Source: Rickettsiella endosymbiont of Miltochrista miniata
GTDB taxonomy: Bacteria; Pseudomonadota; Gammaproteobacteria; Diplorickettsiales; Diplorickettsiaceae
Length of the DNA: 64,000 nt
Direction: 5' to 3'
Assembly (NCBI RefSeq): GCF_964031245.1
Contig: NZ_OZ035017.1
Location: 124,001 to 188,000, forward strand
The notes under the pieces were generated by a model. That model was given only the letters and a program-made list of their open reading frames with translations, ran no database searches and had not been told where the DNA came from. A program made the translations under genes and the position numbers. This document shows positions 10,601 through 18,194 of this stretch, in pieces. Position 1 is the first letter of the stretch; the number at the start of each line of letters is the position of its first letter.

Positions 10601-11097
10601 TGCAAAAGACATTTATTGACTCGGAAGATATGAAAATACCTTTTTTTGAATTTTTAAAGGTGGGTGAAAAAGATAAGAACTATTTTAAAATCTTACAAGA
10701 TTGTGATATTCCAACCAATGAACTATTGACATCAGATAGTCTGCCGTTAACCAATTTAAACCAAATTAACGAAAGCAATTATTTAGATATTGCGTTTAAA
10801 GAAAGACAGCCTAGCAGGGAACTTATTGAAAACTTACGCAAAATTGGCATAAAAATACCCACCCATTACTCAAATATTTTTAGTCGATATTGGGAAAATC
10901 CGATTCCTAGACATAGGAATGGCCTTTTCAAAGGTGGCTTGCTAGCTACGGGTCTTACAGTCTCTGCTAAAAATACATCTTTATTGATGGGAAATCTGAT
11001 AGGAATTTTTCGTTTTGACACGCCTATTGAGCGTAAAGTAAATACTATAGATACCGCGGGCATGCCGCTTGGTGAAAGTCATGCCATGCAGCCCTGA
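7687..11097 (+). CDS. Large U-box protein with tandem 90-residue repeats, candidate ubiquitin-ligase effector
   Basis: An 1136-residue protein. Residues about 52-115 are a U-box: FLCPISHGVMEDPVIT, then GFTFDFKNITQWL, NPLTRKPL and a C-terminal helix. U-boxes recruit E2 enzymes and are a eukaryotic fold found in bacteria almost only as secreted host-acting ligases (for example Legionella LubX and GobX). A helical region (120-330) follows, then a degenerate unit and six near-identical repeats of about 90 residues, each starting NWECSY and carrying AEHPS, LKELGYN and TWCxLxxANPG blocks. The tail has no obvious domain. The hydrophobic repeats could form a scaffold or membrane-associated solenoid. 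No signal peptide is seen, consistent with type IV export. The repeats look like the likely target-recognition region. Confidence 0.82.
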   Translation: MPNATKNYQSVTTQPNLQKDHRLFAKCLVEVELRSFIKKTINESVERDELPEGHQFLCPISHGVMEDPVITKDGFTFDFKNITQWLQISKTNPLTRKPLTQEQLTRNTVLKKEIDHWEKGDIDQNIFVIMGGTEETWRQYETISTKLLKGDPTIPFKRTTQGIATDLLVKYHREVFAQPEQDRNEILAWYEELDMIEQDSKWCFDGTFCKSKIEVFEKKILFNTDLDVETQLKILEVKNLLIYKHESYDHELIQELENNLKDADEVKIKKLISYYLSESAGNIWWAQTDNRRQALLDKYATVFTGSYLKTVSLNATRWTCYAMSDALKLAIFCPERIGAYVNFVDNPSLENTKQIVESGLVFAMIAILLEHSISIAVINHRAYPEYKTFFKRPSANTWLDLIKTNPGVVGALSVSLGYSVGYSAKKILKATANWECSYGKIMSGNLQEAGLAFAEHPSLLGLLTFALKELGYNGHVYPEYAAFLKNPSAGTWCFLVTANPGIIAALSVSLGYPATRLLKATVNWECSYDKIMSGNIVEAGKTFAEHPSLLGVLTLALKELGYNNHAYPEYAAFLKNPCAGTWCDLITANPGVISALSVSLGCSATRLLKTTVNWECSYGSIMSGNLQETGKAFAEHPSVLGLLTLALKELGYNQHAGPKYAAFFEKPSAGTWCGLITANPGIIGALLVSLGYSATRILKLAVNWECSYGSIMSGNLQETGKAFAEHPSALGLLTLVLKELGYNHHAGPKYAAFLKKPSAETWCNLIKDNPGLIAALSIVLGCGAAYALKLVLKTTANWECNYSKIMSGDLQEAGLAFAEHPSALGLLTLTLKELGYNDHAYPEYAGFLKNPSAGTWCSLITSNPGVIAAVSLSLGYPATRVLKATANWECSYSKIMSGNLQEAGLAFAEHPSALGLLAFALKELGYNHHAGPEYAAFFKKPGVETWYCLVKANPGLMAVSFVSLFRFTSKVLQKTFIDSEDMKIPFFEFLKVGEKDKNYFKILQDCDIPTNELLTSDSLPLTNLNQINESNYLDIAFKERQPSRELIENLRKIGIKIPTHYSNIFSRYWENPIPRHRNGLFKGGLLATGLTVSAKNTSLLMGNLIGIFRFDTPIERKVNTIDTAGMPLGESHAMQP
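8983..10614 (+). repeat. Six in-frame tandem repeats of about 270 bp
   Basis: Repeat starts (the codons for NWECSY or NWECNY) fall at 8983, 9253, 9523, 9793, 10075 and 10345. Spacing is exactly 270 bp except the fourth unit, which is 282 bp with a four-residue insertion. Units are highly similar at DNA level, pointing to recent expansion. A degenerate partial unit (HRAYPEY...NPGVVGALSVSLGY) precedes the first. Confidence 0.92.
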
Positions 11098-11124
11098 TAG
11101 GAATGCTTTTTAGATGAGGATAAG

Positions 11125-11463
11125 GTGGCTCGGCGACTTCACCTGCAGCCACCAACCCAGCCAAAGGTCAGACTTAGTCGAGTATTGATGAAGAAAACCA
11201 TGACAGCTAAACGCTGCCAACGAATTATCCCCTTATTTTTAAAAATGATAAAGGAACTTAAACAAAGTCCTTTTCATTCTTTAATGACGCTAGGAAAAAC
11301 ACTGTACCACTGGCGTGATGAAGTCGTGCGAATGTGGCGATTTAGTAAAAGTAATGGAATAACAGAAGGGTTTCATCGTAAAATGAAATTGATTCAACGT
11401 CGCGCTTATGGATTTAAAAATTTTGAAAACTACCGCTTAAGAGTTAAAGTTCTATGTGTTTAA
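11125..11463 (+). pseudogene. ISL3 family transposase, C-terminal remnant
   Basis: About 112 residues remain. The part RMWRFSKSNGITEGFHRKM followed by IQRRAYGFKNFENYRLRVK is the characteristic C-terminal end of ISL3 (IS1001/IS1165-like) DDE transposases, with its catalytic Glu region. A complete ISL3 transposase is about 400 residues, so the N-terminal zinc-binding and DNA-binding parts are missing. The apparent GTG start is not a natural start. It sits just outside the left edge of the conjugative element, between the U-box gene and the tRNA-derived repeat. I see no terminal inverted repeats. Confidence 0.8.
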
Positions 11464-11558
11464 TTTGCCCCCTTAAATGGGAAAGACCCAAAGACCCCAA
11501 ACTTCGACACATATTCGACACATAAAAATTTTATTTGAGAGAGTTAGGAGATAACTCC

Positions 11559-11614
11559 TTGATTTAATTGGTGCCAACGAGACGAATCGAACGTCCGACC
11601 TACTGATTACGAAT
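11559..11614 (+). repeat. Left attachment repeat (tRNA-Thr 3' fragment)
   Basis: Identical over 56 bp to 57349-57404. It contains the T-arm, variable region and 3' side of the anticodon arm of tRNA-Thr in minus orientation, then diverges (AAGCGCTT instead of CAGTTGCTC), so it cannot encode a functional tRNA. This is the left att site of the island. Confidence 0.92.
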
Positions 11615-11710
11615 TAAGCGCTTAGATTGTAAGTCTTTGAAAAAAGAATGTTTTAATATATGGCGCCCATTACAATTGTCATATAAATGCACATAAGAGA
11701 ATAGTTCTAT

Positions 11711-11731
11711 CCCGCAAAAGTCCCGCATGGG
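11711..11731 (+). other. Arm-type integrase site candidate, left end
   Basis: Two CCCGCA hexamers start 11 bp apart (11711 and 11722), followed by TGGG. The 21-bp stretch matches 57294-57314 at the other end of the island at 19 positions, in the same orientation. Paired repeats near both ends are what arm-binding sites of a tyrosine integrase look like. Inferred, not shown. Confidence 0.5.
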
Positions 11732-11751
11732 TTTCTGCAGTTATAGGAGGA

Positions 11752-11940
11752 TTAATGATATTTGATAGAAGGGTAAAGGTCTTTTATAGAACAGCCAGTA
11801 ATACTTTTAATTTTCTCAGAAGGTAAATCTTCTAGAGCAATAGCCTACGGTACCCACCTCTTCAAGACCTTTTTTTAAGTCCTGTTCTAAGAACATTCTT
11901 GTTTTAACTAGGGCTAAAGTCATAATATCCAACTGTTGAA
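11752..11940 (-). pseudogene. Degraded Rpn-family C-terminal remnant
   Basis: Reading leftwards, the frame gives FLEQDLKKGLEE, typical of the basic/acidic hinge in Rpn proteins, then shifts frame into AIALEDLPSEKIKSITG and stops at 11752. The last part matches the usual Rpn tail (AxxLLxxGxxxExIxxxTG). The upstream catalytic domain is absent. It is one of three Rpn-like pieces lined up in 11.75-13.13 kb. Confidence 0.5.
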
Positions 11941-11985
11941 TATTGAGAAGAAGATGGGTTAATAATTAACGGTTAAAGAGAATTA

Positions 11986-12141
11986 TTAATCCTCTAAAAC
12001 GAGTAAGTCTTGATCCGATAGGTTTGTTATTTCCTTGATAAGTTCAGGGTTAAGCCTTTTAGCTAACATTTTTTTAGCAATAACAAAATCTTCTTCTCTT
12101 CGGCCCTGTTTTAGGCCTTCCTCTATGGCTAATTTTTCAAC
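11986..12141 (-). pseudogene. Second Rpn-family C-terminal remnant
   Basis: An open stretch of about 51 codons on the minus strand reads EEGLKQGRREEDFVIAKKM, then LNPELIKEITNLSDQDL, ending at TAA (11986-11988). This equals the C-terminal regulatory tail of Rpn/PD-(D/E)XK transposase-like proteins. No catalytic part precedes it; the intact gene begins immediately to the right. Confidence 0.55.
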
Positions 12142-12169
12142 TAGTTATGTAGCTCATAATCTATAAGGT

Positions 12170-13129
12170 TTAGTGTGCCTCAACTAAATCCATGACTTCT
12201 TTTTCAGGCAAGCCGGTTAATTTTTGAACAGCTCCTGGAGATCTGCCTTCAGCTAGAAGCTGTTTGGCAATAGCTGCAATAGCAATAGCTTTGCGGTGCT
12301 CGCCTTCTTCAAGACCTTTTTTTAGACCTTGTTCTAGGCCTTGTTGTAGCCATGCTTGATGATTTTTCTCGACCTCTTCACGGACAGCACTTAGTACATA
12401 ACTCATACCTTTTTCCCCTTTTAACTGTTCTATCTCGTTATTATACTGAATTTTTAGGTCAGGAGGCAAAACAAGACCCCAATCAATTACCTTGAATAGA
12501 TTAAGTATATAATCTTTTTTATATCCTTTTTTCAATAAAAGTCGAGTGATTTTAGACTTCATCTCATAGCGACTTTGGGGGTTTCCTTTAGTCTCTATAG
12601 CTGCCAATTGGACCAAAACTACGATCCCAAAAGGATTGATTGTTTCTTCTAACTCTTTTTTACTAGTTTGATAATCAAGTAGTTTGTTAGTTTGAAAATT
12701 AAAACTAAGTATAGGAAGGTCTAGAACTTGTTTTTGATAACTTTTAGGATGCCAATTATTATTCCCGTCTGTGAGGATTGCAAGGGTTAAAATAGCATGA
12801 CCACGTTTTTCAAAAAGTCGGTAATAATACTGGAATAAACGTAAAGAGAATTCATCCTCTTTTTTTCCTTGAATTTCGACATGTATTAATATGACTTCTT
12901 CTTGTCCTTGTAATGTTTTGACCTTAAATAATTTATCAACAAAGCGCTTACCAACTGTAGCATCAGTTGTGATAGTCTGAAGTTCCTTATCAAGTGTTTC
13001 ATATTCAGCTATCCAATCAATTTTCTGTGCGATTTCTGGATAGAAAAACTCCATAAACTCTTTAAAATAAGCATCTAAAATATCTTTCCAAGCTGAGTCG
13101 TGGTTTGCTCGTTGTTTCTTTTCAGACAT
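12170..13129 (-). CDS. Rpn family recombination-promoting nuclease / putative transposase
   Basis: A 319-residue protein. The N-terminal 200 residues form a PD-(D/E)XK-type nuclease domain: HDSAWKDIL and FFYPEIAQKIDW near the start, RFVDKLFKV (catalytic Asp strand) and LIHVEIQGK (Glu-x-Gln strand). The C-terminus has the typical QGLEQGLKKGLEEGEH acidic-glycine repeat and a GLPEKEV tail. Rpn proteins cut DNA and raise RecA-independent recombination; some act in phage defence. It lies at the left end of the conjugative element beside two degraded relatives, suggesting repeated gain or duplication. No mobile-element ends are visible. Confidence 0.88.
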   Translation of the reverse strand: MSEKKQRANHDSAWKDILDAYFKEFMEFFYPEIAQKIDWIAEYETLDKELQTITTDATVGKRFVDKLFKVKTLQGQEEVILIHVEIQGKKEDEFSLRLFQYYYRLFEKRGHAILTLAILTDGNNNWHPKSYQKQVLDLPILSFNFQTNKLLDYQTSKKELEETINPFGIVVLVQLAAIETKGNPQSRYEMKSKITRLLLKKGYKKDYILNLFKVIDWGLVLPPDLKIQYNNEIEQLKGEKGMSYVLSAVREEVEKNHQAWLQQGLEQGLKKGLEEGEHRKAIAIAAIAKQLLAEGRSPGAVQKLTGLPEKEVMDLVEAH

Positions 13130-13257
13130 TGTTATTCTTCCTTATCGTAATTACCGGACGTATGATTTTAACTTTTCAACATCTAAAAAGATAATAAATT
13201 ATCTATTCAATTAATTAGTTGAATCAATCCATAAATTGTTAATCTATAAAATAGATA

Positions 13258-13428
13258 TCAGGATTTTTTATTTCCCTTTTTTAAATATTCAGAAATTAGT
13301 GTAACCATAACATCACGAATTTTTAAGCCCTCAGAAGCAACTTTGGCCTTAAAAGCATTAGCCATTTCCTCGGGTAATTCACAAGCTACTCTAGCCAATT
13401 TACGATTTTTTTGGTCAACTGTTTTCAT
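13258..13428 (-). CDS. Small ribbon-helix-helix DNA-binding protein
   Basis: A 56-codon gene: start ATG at 13428, stop TGA at 13258-13260. The protein has a basic start (MKTVDQKNRKLARV), a short beta strand, then ELPEEMANAFKAKVASEGL and IRDVMVTLISEYLKK, two helices in the RHH/CopG/ParG pattern. Such proteins repress their own promoter or load partition or relaxosome machinery. It is divergent from the small operon at 13617, whose 190-bp upstream region it could bind. No ParA partner is visible in this element, so a partition role is unsupported; an autorepressor or mobilisation accessory role is equally possible. Confidence 0.7.
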   Translation of the reverse strand: MKTVDQKNRKLARVACELPEEMANAFKAKVASEGLKIRDVMVTLISEYLKKGNKKS

Positions 13429-13551
13429 CTACATTTCTGTCCAAATATTAATTATGGCAAAATTATAACAAAATTTAATATAAAATTCTAAAAACATATA
13501 TTTACAATTTTATAATTTTGTAATAAAGTATTTATTGTATTGAAAGAAAGC

Positions 13552-13586
13552 GCTAGTAACTGAGATTCTGAGTCCCAGCTACTAGC
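13552..13586 (+). promoter_or_regulatory. Inverted repeat in leader of the 13617 operon
   Basis: GCTAGTA (13552-13558) pairs with TACTAGC (13580-13586), with ACTGAGATTCTGAGT between them forming a second small dyad. It lies 30 bp before the ATG at 13617 and could be an operator for the divergent RHH protein or a leader hairpin. Confidence 0.45.
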
Positions 13587-13616
13587 TAACCACAACCTAC
13601 TACTGGAGAGTAAATC

Positions 13617-13958
13617 ATGGCTAACGTCATAGTAGATCATTTCGCTCGCGTAGAGCAATCTTTGAATAACCTTAACTTAAGAGCTTGCAAAATGGGCGAG
13701 CAAGTTCAATCCCTCGAGCAGCAATTTGTTTCCCAGCTCAGCAAATTAGTTTTAGAGCTTGATAAAGAAATAACCCAGCCTAGAAAGTATGTTCCACTGT
13801 CAGATCGAGAAGAATTTTATCAATGGAATAAAAAACATCTCAAAGACTTTTATCGCACCTTATTCAAATTATTCTTAGAAACTCGACAGTACGAAAGCCT
13901 TATTCATAAATACCATGGCACCACCGAATCAATTAAAGAGGAGGTGGCTCATGTCTAA
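13617..13958 (+). CDS. Small hypothetical protein, first gene of a three-gene operon
   Basis: A 113-residue helical protein of unknown family. Residues 8-50 have heptad-like spacing (VEQSLNNLNLRACKMGEQ and VQSLEQQFVSQLSKL), suggesting a coiled coil. A Shine-Dalgarno GGAGAG lies just before ATG 13617. Its 3' end overlaps the next gene by 8 nt, so translation is coupled. Location next to the RHH gene at the left end of the conjugative element suggests an accessory function in transfer or maintenance, but nothing in the sequence proves it. Confidence 0.65.
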   Translation: MANVIVDHFARVEQSLNNLNLRACKMGEQVQSLEQQFVSQLSKLVLELDKEITQPRKYVPLSDREEFYQWNKKHLKDFYRTLFKLFLETRQYESLIHKYHGTTESIKEEVAHV

Positions 13959-14307
13959 ACTAATCAGTCAATATCCTGATATAAAAAAATATGCCAGTGA
14001 TTATCTATTCCAAATAGATGATTTAGTTCGAGATTTATACGATCTGAAAAATAAACTCACCGAAATTTTATTTAGTATAGAAACGAAAGCTTGTCATGGC
14101 CGCTGCTTGTTAAACAAAGGCGATACTTATTTGGTTACACTTAAAGATTCGCTTAAAGAATTACCATCCAGTTATTCTGAAAAATTTTTCTTTTTAGAAG
14201 GGATTATCATTGACTTACTTAAACGTAAAAAAATCTTACATAGGCATTATAAAACCTACTTGCTTGCCTTAAAAGAAGTAGAGAAGGTAGCTCGCCGAGA
14301 CTTATGA
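13951..14307 (+). CDS. Small hypothetical protein, second gene of the operon
   Basis: A 118-residue protein if started at ATG 13951, which has a strong GAGGAGGTG ribosome site; an upstream in-frame ATG at 13915 lacks one and would overlap the previous gene more. The protein is helical (YASDYLFQIDDLVRDLYDL, KNKLTEILFSIE), with two cysteines (CHGRCLL). No known family. The stop TGA overlaps an ATG of the next gene (ATGA at 14304), continuing the tight coupling. It probably acts with the 13617 and 14304 products. Confidence 0.65.
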   Translation: MSKLISQYPDIKKYASDYLFQIDDLVRDLYDLKNKLTEILFSIETKACHGRCLLNKGDTYLVTLKDSLKELPSSYSEKFFFLEGIIIDLLKRKKILHRHYKTYLLALKEVEKVARRDL

Positions 14308-14510
14308 ACCTTAATCCTAAAATTAACCTGAGGAATGAAAATATGAACTTAACTTCACCAAACCGAGACAGTGAAATTCAACTGATCAAGAAATTGAATG
14401 AAATAGAAATAGGACTCTATAAAGTGAAGAATTCATTGATTCTAGGGGGAATTTGTTTGGCTTTAATTTTTACAGGATTAGGAGCAGTTTTTCATAAATT
14501 ATTACATTAA
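14304..14510 (+). CDS. Small membrane protein, third gene of the operon
   Basis: A 68-residue protein from ATG 14304 (overlapping the previous stop), or 55 residues from ATG 14343, which has its own GAGG site and is equally plausible. A cytoplasmic helical half (IQLIKKLNEIEIGLYKVKN) is followed by one membrane helix, LILGGICLALIFTGLGAVF, near the C-terminus. It resembles small tail-anchored or holin-sized proteins but no family is recognised. It may anchor the two soluble proteins of this operon. Confidence 0.6.
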   Translation: MNLNPKINLRNENMNLTSPNRDSEIQLIKKLNEIEIGLYKVKNSLILGGICLALIFTGLGAVFHKLLH

Positions 14511-14532
14511 ACCCGCTAGACCCTGTTAAGGG

Positions 14533-14569
14533 GACAGCGATAAGAGTACGCAAACACTCCATCGCTGTC
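14533..14569 (+). promoter_or_regulatory. Perfect 9-bp stem-loop before the LuxR-type gene
   Basis: GACAGCGAT (14533-14541) pairs exactly with ATCGCTGTC (14561-14569) around a 19-nt loop. No T-run follows, so it is not a simple terminator; it could be an attenuator, RNA-stability element or operator between the small operon and the regulator at 14594. Confidence 0.45.
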
Positions 14570-14593
14570 TGGCACATCATCGGAGCACCGACA

Positions 14594-14995
14594 ATGGTTA
14601 AACGCAGCTTAAAGAGTTTTTTATTTGAGAGCAAATTAAATGAAGACGAGAGTAATTATCAAAGGGCAGCCGCTAAAAATTACTTAAATTATTTTGGAAA
14701 TAGGCGACCCAGCATCGAGCAGCTTGATATGATGCAATCCTTAATTGATTCACATTGGTTAAAGCGCACGGTTAAATTTAATAACAAATTGACGGAGCGG
14801 GAAAAAGAATGCTTATTAAATCTTATACATGGAAAAAATACCAATGAAATAGCTTTATTAATGAATATTTCAGCACAAACCGTCAAGATACATATACGTA
14901 ATATTTTAAAAAAAATGGTTTGTAAAAATACTAAGGAGGCGATTGCAAAAGCTTTAAGGTATGAGTTAATAAAGAAGCGATATTATTTCGAATGA
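14594..14995 (+). CDS. Small LuxR-type HTH regulator
   Basis: A 133-residue protein without receiver or autoinducer-binding domain. Residues about 60-120 form the LuxR/GerE helix-turn-helix: LTEREKECLLNLIHGKNT, NEIALLMNISAQTVKIHI and NILKKMVCKNTKEAI. The N-terminal 55 residues carry a NYFGNRRPSIEQL segment that recurs in three other small regulators of this element (14983, 23561, 51725), defining a local paralogue family. It likely activates or represses transcription and may depend on a separate receiver protein. The gene converges with the 14983 regulator, overlapping by 13 bp. Confidence 0.85.
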   Translation: MVKRSLKSFLFESKLNEDESNYQRAAAKNYLNYFGNRRPSIEQLDMMQSLIDSHWLKRTVKFNNKLTEREKECLLNLIHGKNTNEIALLMNISAQTVKIHIRNILKKMVCKNTKEAIAKALRYELIKKRYYFE

Positions 14996-15459
14996 TCTTT
15001 TTTATGATATAGATTGATATGTATATCAATTAAATTTTCATACAAATGAGCATGAAAGTTTCCTGACCCACAGATGAAGGCAGCCTGGATCATATTATGG
15101 CAATTAAGTTTTTTCATCCCCTGCTTTCTGTAGTATTTTACTGTATCTGGATTAAGTGAAAATATTTGGGACGTATGGGCCACGGTTTTACCCTTAAAAG
15201 CCAGATAAAGGCATTTCATTTCTTGTGTAGATAATTTTTCATCAAAGGTTAAGGTTTGGCGAGTTAATAAATCGATGATCAAGTTTTTAGCAACAACCAT
15301 TTGATTATTAGTTGGTTTTTGATTTCCAAAATAGGCCAAATAATCTTTGGCTAATTCTTGGTAGCATTTCTTTTTCGGCTTAAGTAGATAATCTACATAT
15401 TGATCTACATCATCTAATTTATACATTTTAATGAACATATTAAAAAATATTATGTTCAT
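14983..15459 (-). CDS. Small LuxR-type HTH regulator, divergent paralogue
   Basis: A 158-residue relative of the 14594 protein. It has AYFGNQKPTNNQMVVAKNL in the N-terminal part and a GerE-like HTH, LSTQEMKCLYLAFKGKTV followed by LNPDTVKYYRKQGMKKL. The recognition helix keeps DTVK but is less canonical, and a 35-residue His/Tyr-rich tail is unique. It is transcribed divergently from the receiver protein at 15660; the shared 200-bp promoter region has two C-rich/G-rich dyads, so autoregulation and control of the receiver gene are likely. Confidence 0.78.
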   Translation of the reverse strand: MNIIFFNMFIKMYKLDDVDQYVDYLLKPKKKCYQELAKDYLAYFGNQKPTNNQMVVAKNLIIDLLTRQTLTFDEKLSTQEMKCLYLAFKGKTVAHTSQIFSLNPDTVKYYRKQGMKKLNCHNMIQAAFICGSGNFHAHLYENLIDIHINLYHKKDHSK

Positions 15460-15486
15460 AATGCATAAAAAAATTGTTGAATGCTC

Positions 15487-15600
15487 TACCCCTTTAGGGT
15501 GATGTTTTTAAGATTATTTTAAAAATAAAATTCATCCTATATAAGTTAAATACTTATAAAGTAAAATTTTTTTTATTAAAAACCCTTACCTTAGGGGGTA
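15487..15600. promoter_or_regulatory. Pair of TACCCC dyads in divergent promoter region
   Basis: TACCCCTTTAGGGTGA at 15487-15502 and, on the other strand, TACCCCCTAAGGTAAGGG at 15583-15600. The two face each other between the LuxR-type gene (minus) and the receiver gene (plus). The TACCCC half-site recurs upstream of the receiver gene at 51134. Candidate operators for the small LuxR-type proteins. Confidence 0.5.
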
Positions 15601-15659
15601 GATATTTTTATAAATTAATTATCCATAATCCTTTTTTTAATAACTAGAAAGGAATTTTT

Positions 15660-16268
15660 ATGGGAATAAAAATTTGGGCGAGAAAAAAAGAAGAAGTAAG
15701 CGTGATTAAATTGGCTTTGCTTGTAGAGGACGATGCAATTAATCAAAAAATTATGAATTTTTTTTTATCAAATTTAGGATACAGGGTTGATAGTGTTACC
15801 AATGCAAATTCAGCTATAGAAAAAATTCAGAGTAAAACCTATGACTTGATTATAGTTGATATTGGTTTGCCGGATAGACCCGGTACAGACGTCATTGAAG
15901 CTGCTCGTCAATATCAACTTAATTTAGCAACTCCTTTAATAGTATGGAGCGCACATATAAATAATGATGTCGAGAAATATCGCAATCTGGGCGCAGATGC
16001 CGTTTTGGAGAAAGCTTGTTTAGCTGAGGACCTAGAAAACGCAATTCAGGATTGCTTTTTAATTTCGACGTATGAAAGGAGATTTAATTTTCAATTAATT
16101 TCGTTAGGAGAAAGATGGCGTGAATTAGATGGAAAAAAATGTGAATTAGCTGCCATTGATTATGTTGAAAAACTTATGGCTTTTTTTCGTGAAGCGCTAA
16201 AAATAATTGAAGAATACCATGTATGGCTGAGATTTTATGAGAAGCAAGAAGAAGTTAGTGAAGTATAA
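15660..16268 (+). CDS. Orphan response-regulator receiver protein with helical tail
   Basis: A 202-residue protein. Residues about 18-135 are a REC domain: LVEDDAINQ (acidic pocket), IIVDIGLPD (phosphoacceptor Asp), IVWSAH (a Ser replaces the usual Thr) and VLEKACL, where the usual K-P pair is K-A. The last 60 residues are helical without a DNA-binding domain. ATG 15660 has a GAAAGGA site. It is divergent from a LuxR-type regulator and probably relays phosphate from a hybrid kinase such as the one at 18195, or acts through protein contact. Confidence 0.85.
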   Translation: MGIKIWARKKEEVSVIKLALLVEDDAINQKIMNFFLSNLGYRVDSVTNANSAIEKIQSKTYDLIIVDIGLPDRPGTDVIEAARQYQLNLATPLIVWSAHINNDVEKYRNLGADAVLEKACLAEDLENAIQDCFLISTYERRFNFQLISLGERWRELDGKKCELAAIDYVEKLMAFFREALKIIEEYHVWLRFYEKQEEVSEV

Positions 16269-16496
16269 TATTATTTTTAGCGTAAAAAGAGCTAAATGTC
16301 ATTAAATTTATCATTTTTTACGTACACTTGTAGAGCAGGAAATATATAAAAGATATTTATAGCAAAGCATTATATATGATCATATGCTACTAATGAATTG
16401 CTTTCCTTTTAAAGCTATAAATTGAAAATTAATAGGTATAAAGAAAAATCAAGAAAAATTAATGAGTATAAGATGCGACATTATTTATTTCGTTTT

Positions 16497-17915
16497 TTAG
16501 CTATTATTTCCTCCCAACTTCATATTTTTAGGTGCTATTGGTCTAGAAATAGGATGTTTGTGCACGGATGATTTCCAGAAACGAAGTGATTTGGCTTTTT
16601 TAACCGGCTCACTCTCGATTTTTCCATAAGGCTGCAACTCACAAGTATTTTGTAAAATATTTTTTGGTTTTTCAGTAATTTCATGTTTCGCTGTAAAAAG
16701 TGTCCCGCCTTCAACATAACAATAATTACCTTCCTTAATTACTTTTTTTTGATTTAGCCCAACGAGTGACAATACTTCGTTTCCGGCATCAAAGATATTA
16801 CTTACTTTACCTGGAATGACGTAAATCATCCCATTTTCTCTATTTTTAAAAGTAACGGCACTGCGAAACTCTCGTTCCGTCTTAATCTTAGCTAAAACAG
16901 CCCCGATCCATGTTGTATAGGTGAATTTTTGTTTGAATGTCGGCCAAAATCTTTCCATCTCTTTTTCGCAATTGGGCACAACCTGCTGAGAAATAAATTC
17001 ATCGTTAACAGAAGAAAGACAATTTTTAGCTTCCTTAGCAGTTTTATAAGAACCCATAATTGTCCATTTTCCATGAGTCATTATATATTTTGAAAAAACT
17101 TGATTTTTATTTATACGATCATCATAAGGCATTAAACATGGGAACCATCCATCCATTACGATAAATGAAAAAGGGAACTTGGGAAGAGGTTTTTCAGTAT
17201 GTTCGTATATTAGCGCTAGACAAGGTTGATAGACAATTTCCATTTTTAAAGGCAATCCTTTAGGATCAGGTATCAATGCTTGATAGCTTGTTGTGTTAAT
17301 AACATGATTAAAAATGAAAGATTTCTTCTTACGCATTTCGCCCTGCTTACCTCTCACAACAAGCTGATTGTTAAGACGTTTTTCAACTCTTGTAACATGA
17401 AAATTGCACAACAATTCTACTCCCGCATTGGTTAAGGCGGCACTAAAAAAATTACGTAAAGGTTCACCTAATATTAGACTTGGCTCTTCAACATTAACTG
17501 CAAAACTTAAATTATCGTATCCCCAGTCAGCTGGTAGGATCTCGCTATAAATTTCAAGCTCTTTACAGATAGAGGCAAATTTTTCCTTATCTATTTTAGA
17601 TGGATCTCCATTTGCATCTATAATTCCCACACCATAAACTGAATACATATGCGGTGTGATCAATTCAGGATAATAATTGAAAAACTGATGAAAGCCTTTG
17701 CGACAAGCTATTCTTGTTTCCTCGGATCGAGGATAGTGAAGGCCACTGTGTATTCTGATGCCAAACTTTCCTGAAATTTCACTAAATATGTCAGGATTTT
17801 TTTCGAACAGCGTTATTTTGCATGTCGGGCATTTGCTTTTTAAAACCAAAGCAATATGTACTCCGTACCACCCTGATCCTATAATGGCAATTTTGTTTTT
17901 TTTTATATTATTCAT
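16497..17915 (-). CDS. FAD-dependent oxidoreductase (DAO-like)
   Basis: A 472-residue flavoprotein. The N-terminus holds the dinucleotide-binding fold with GSGWYG (residues 13-18) and an acidic end of strand two (FEKN); a GIRIHSGLHYPRSEE segment follows, as in FAD-dependent amine/amino acid oxidases that protect a flavin-contacting His. The middle has no recognised substrate motif, and the last 70 residues are basic and probably flexible. No signal peptide or membrane helix. It lies in the signalling region of the conjugative element, flanked by a receiver protein and a hybrid kinase, so a role in making or modifying a signal molecule is conceivable but not shown. Substrate unknown. Confidence 0.8.
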   Translation of the reverse strand: MNNIKKNKIAIIGSGWYGVHIALVLKSKCPTCKITLFEKNPDIFSEISGKFGIRIHSGLHYPRSEETRIACRKGFHQFFNYYPELITPHMYSVYGVGIIDANGDPSKIDKEKFASICKELEIYSEILPADWGYDNLSFAVNVEEPSLILGEPLRNFFSAALTNAGVELLCNFHVTRVEKRLNNQLVVRGKQGEMRKKKSFIFNHVINTTSYQALIPDPKGLPLKMEIVYQPCLALIYEHTEKPLPKFPFSFIVMDGWFPCLMPYDDRINKNQVFSKYIMTHGKWTIMGSYKTAKEAKNCLSSVNDEFISQQVVPNCEKEMERFWPTFKQKFTYTTWIGAVLAKIKTEREFRSAVTFKNRENGMIYVIPGKVSNIFDAGNEVLSLVGLNQKKVIKEGNYCYVEGGTLFTAKHEITEKPKNILQNTCELQPYGKIESEPVKKAKSLRFWKSSVHKHPISRPIAPKNMKLGGNNS

Positions 17916-18194
17916 TTTAAATATTTATTTTTTATAAAATGGTTAGCATTATTTATATGGGGTTATTAGATATAACTCTGCAACACCTATTAGTATAAAC
18001 CAATTGATGAAATAAAATAAAAATGAAAGAATAAGCATTACCTTTTCTAGGTATATTGGTTATATAAATTCAATAATACTTTGCATAAAGCTTAAACACC
18101 TGATCATCCAGTAAGATGACTAAGTACTAGCCATAGCCTTATCTTTAATGTATATTTTCTGCGCGGATTGATTTGGTTTTCTTGGAAGTTTTTT

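Noticed and set aside
11125-11463. Active ISL3 insertion sequence
   Set aside because: Only the C-terminal quarter of the transposase remains and no terminal inverted repeats are seen.
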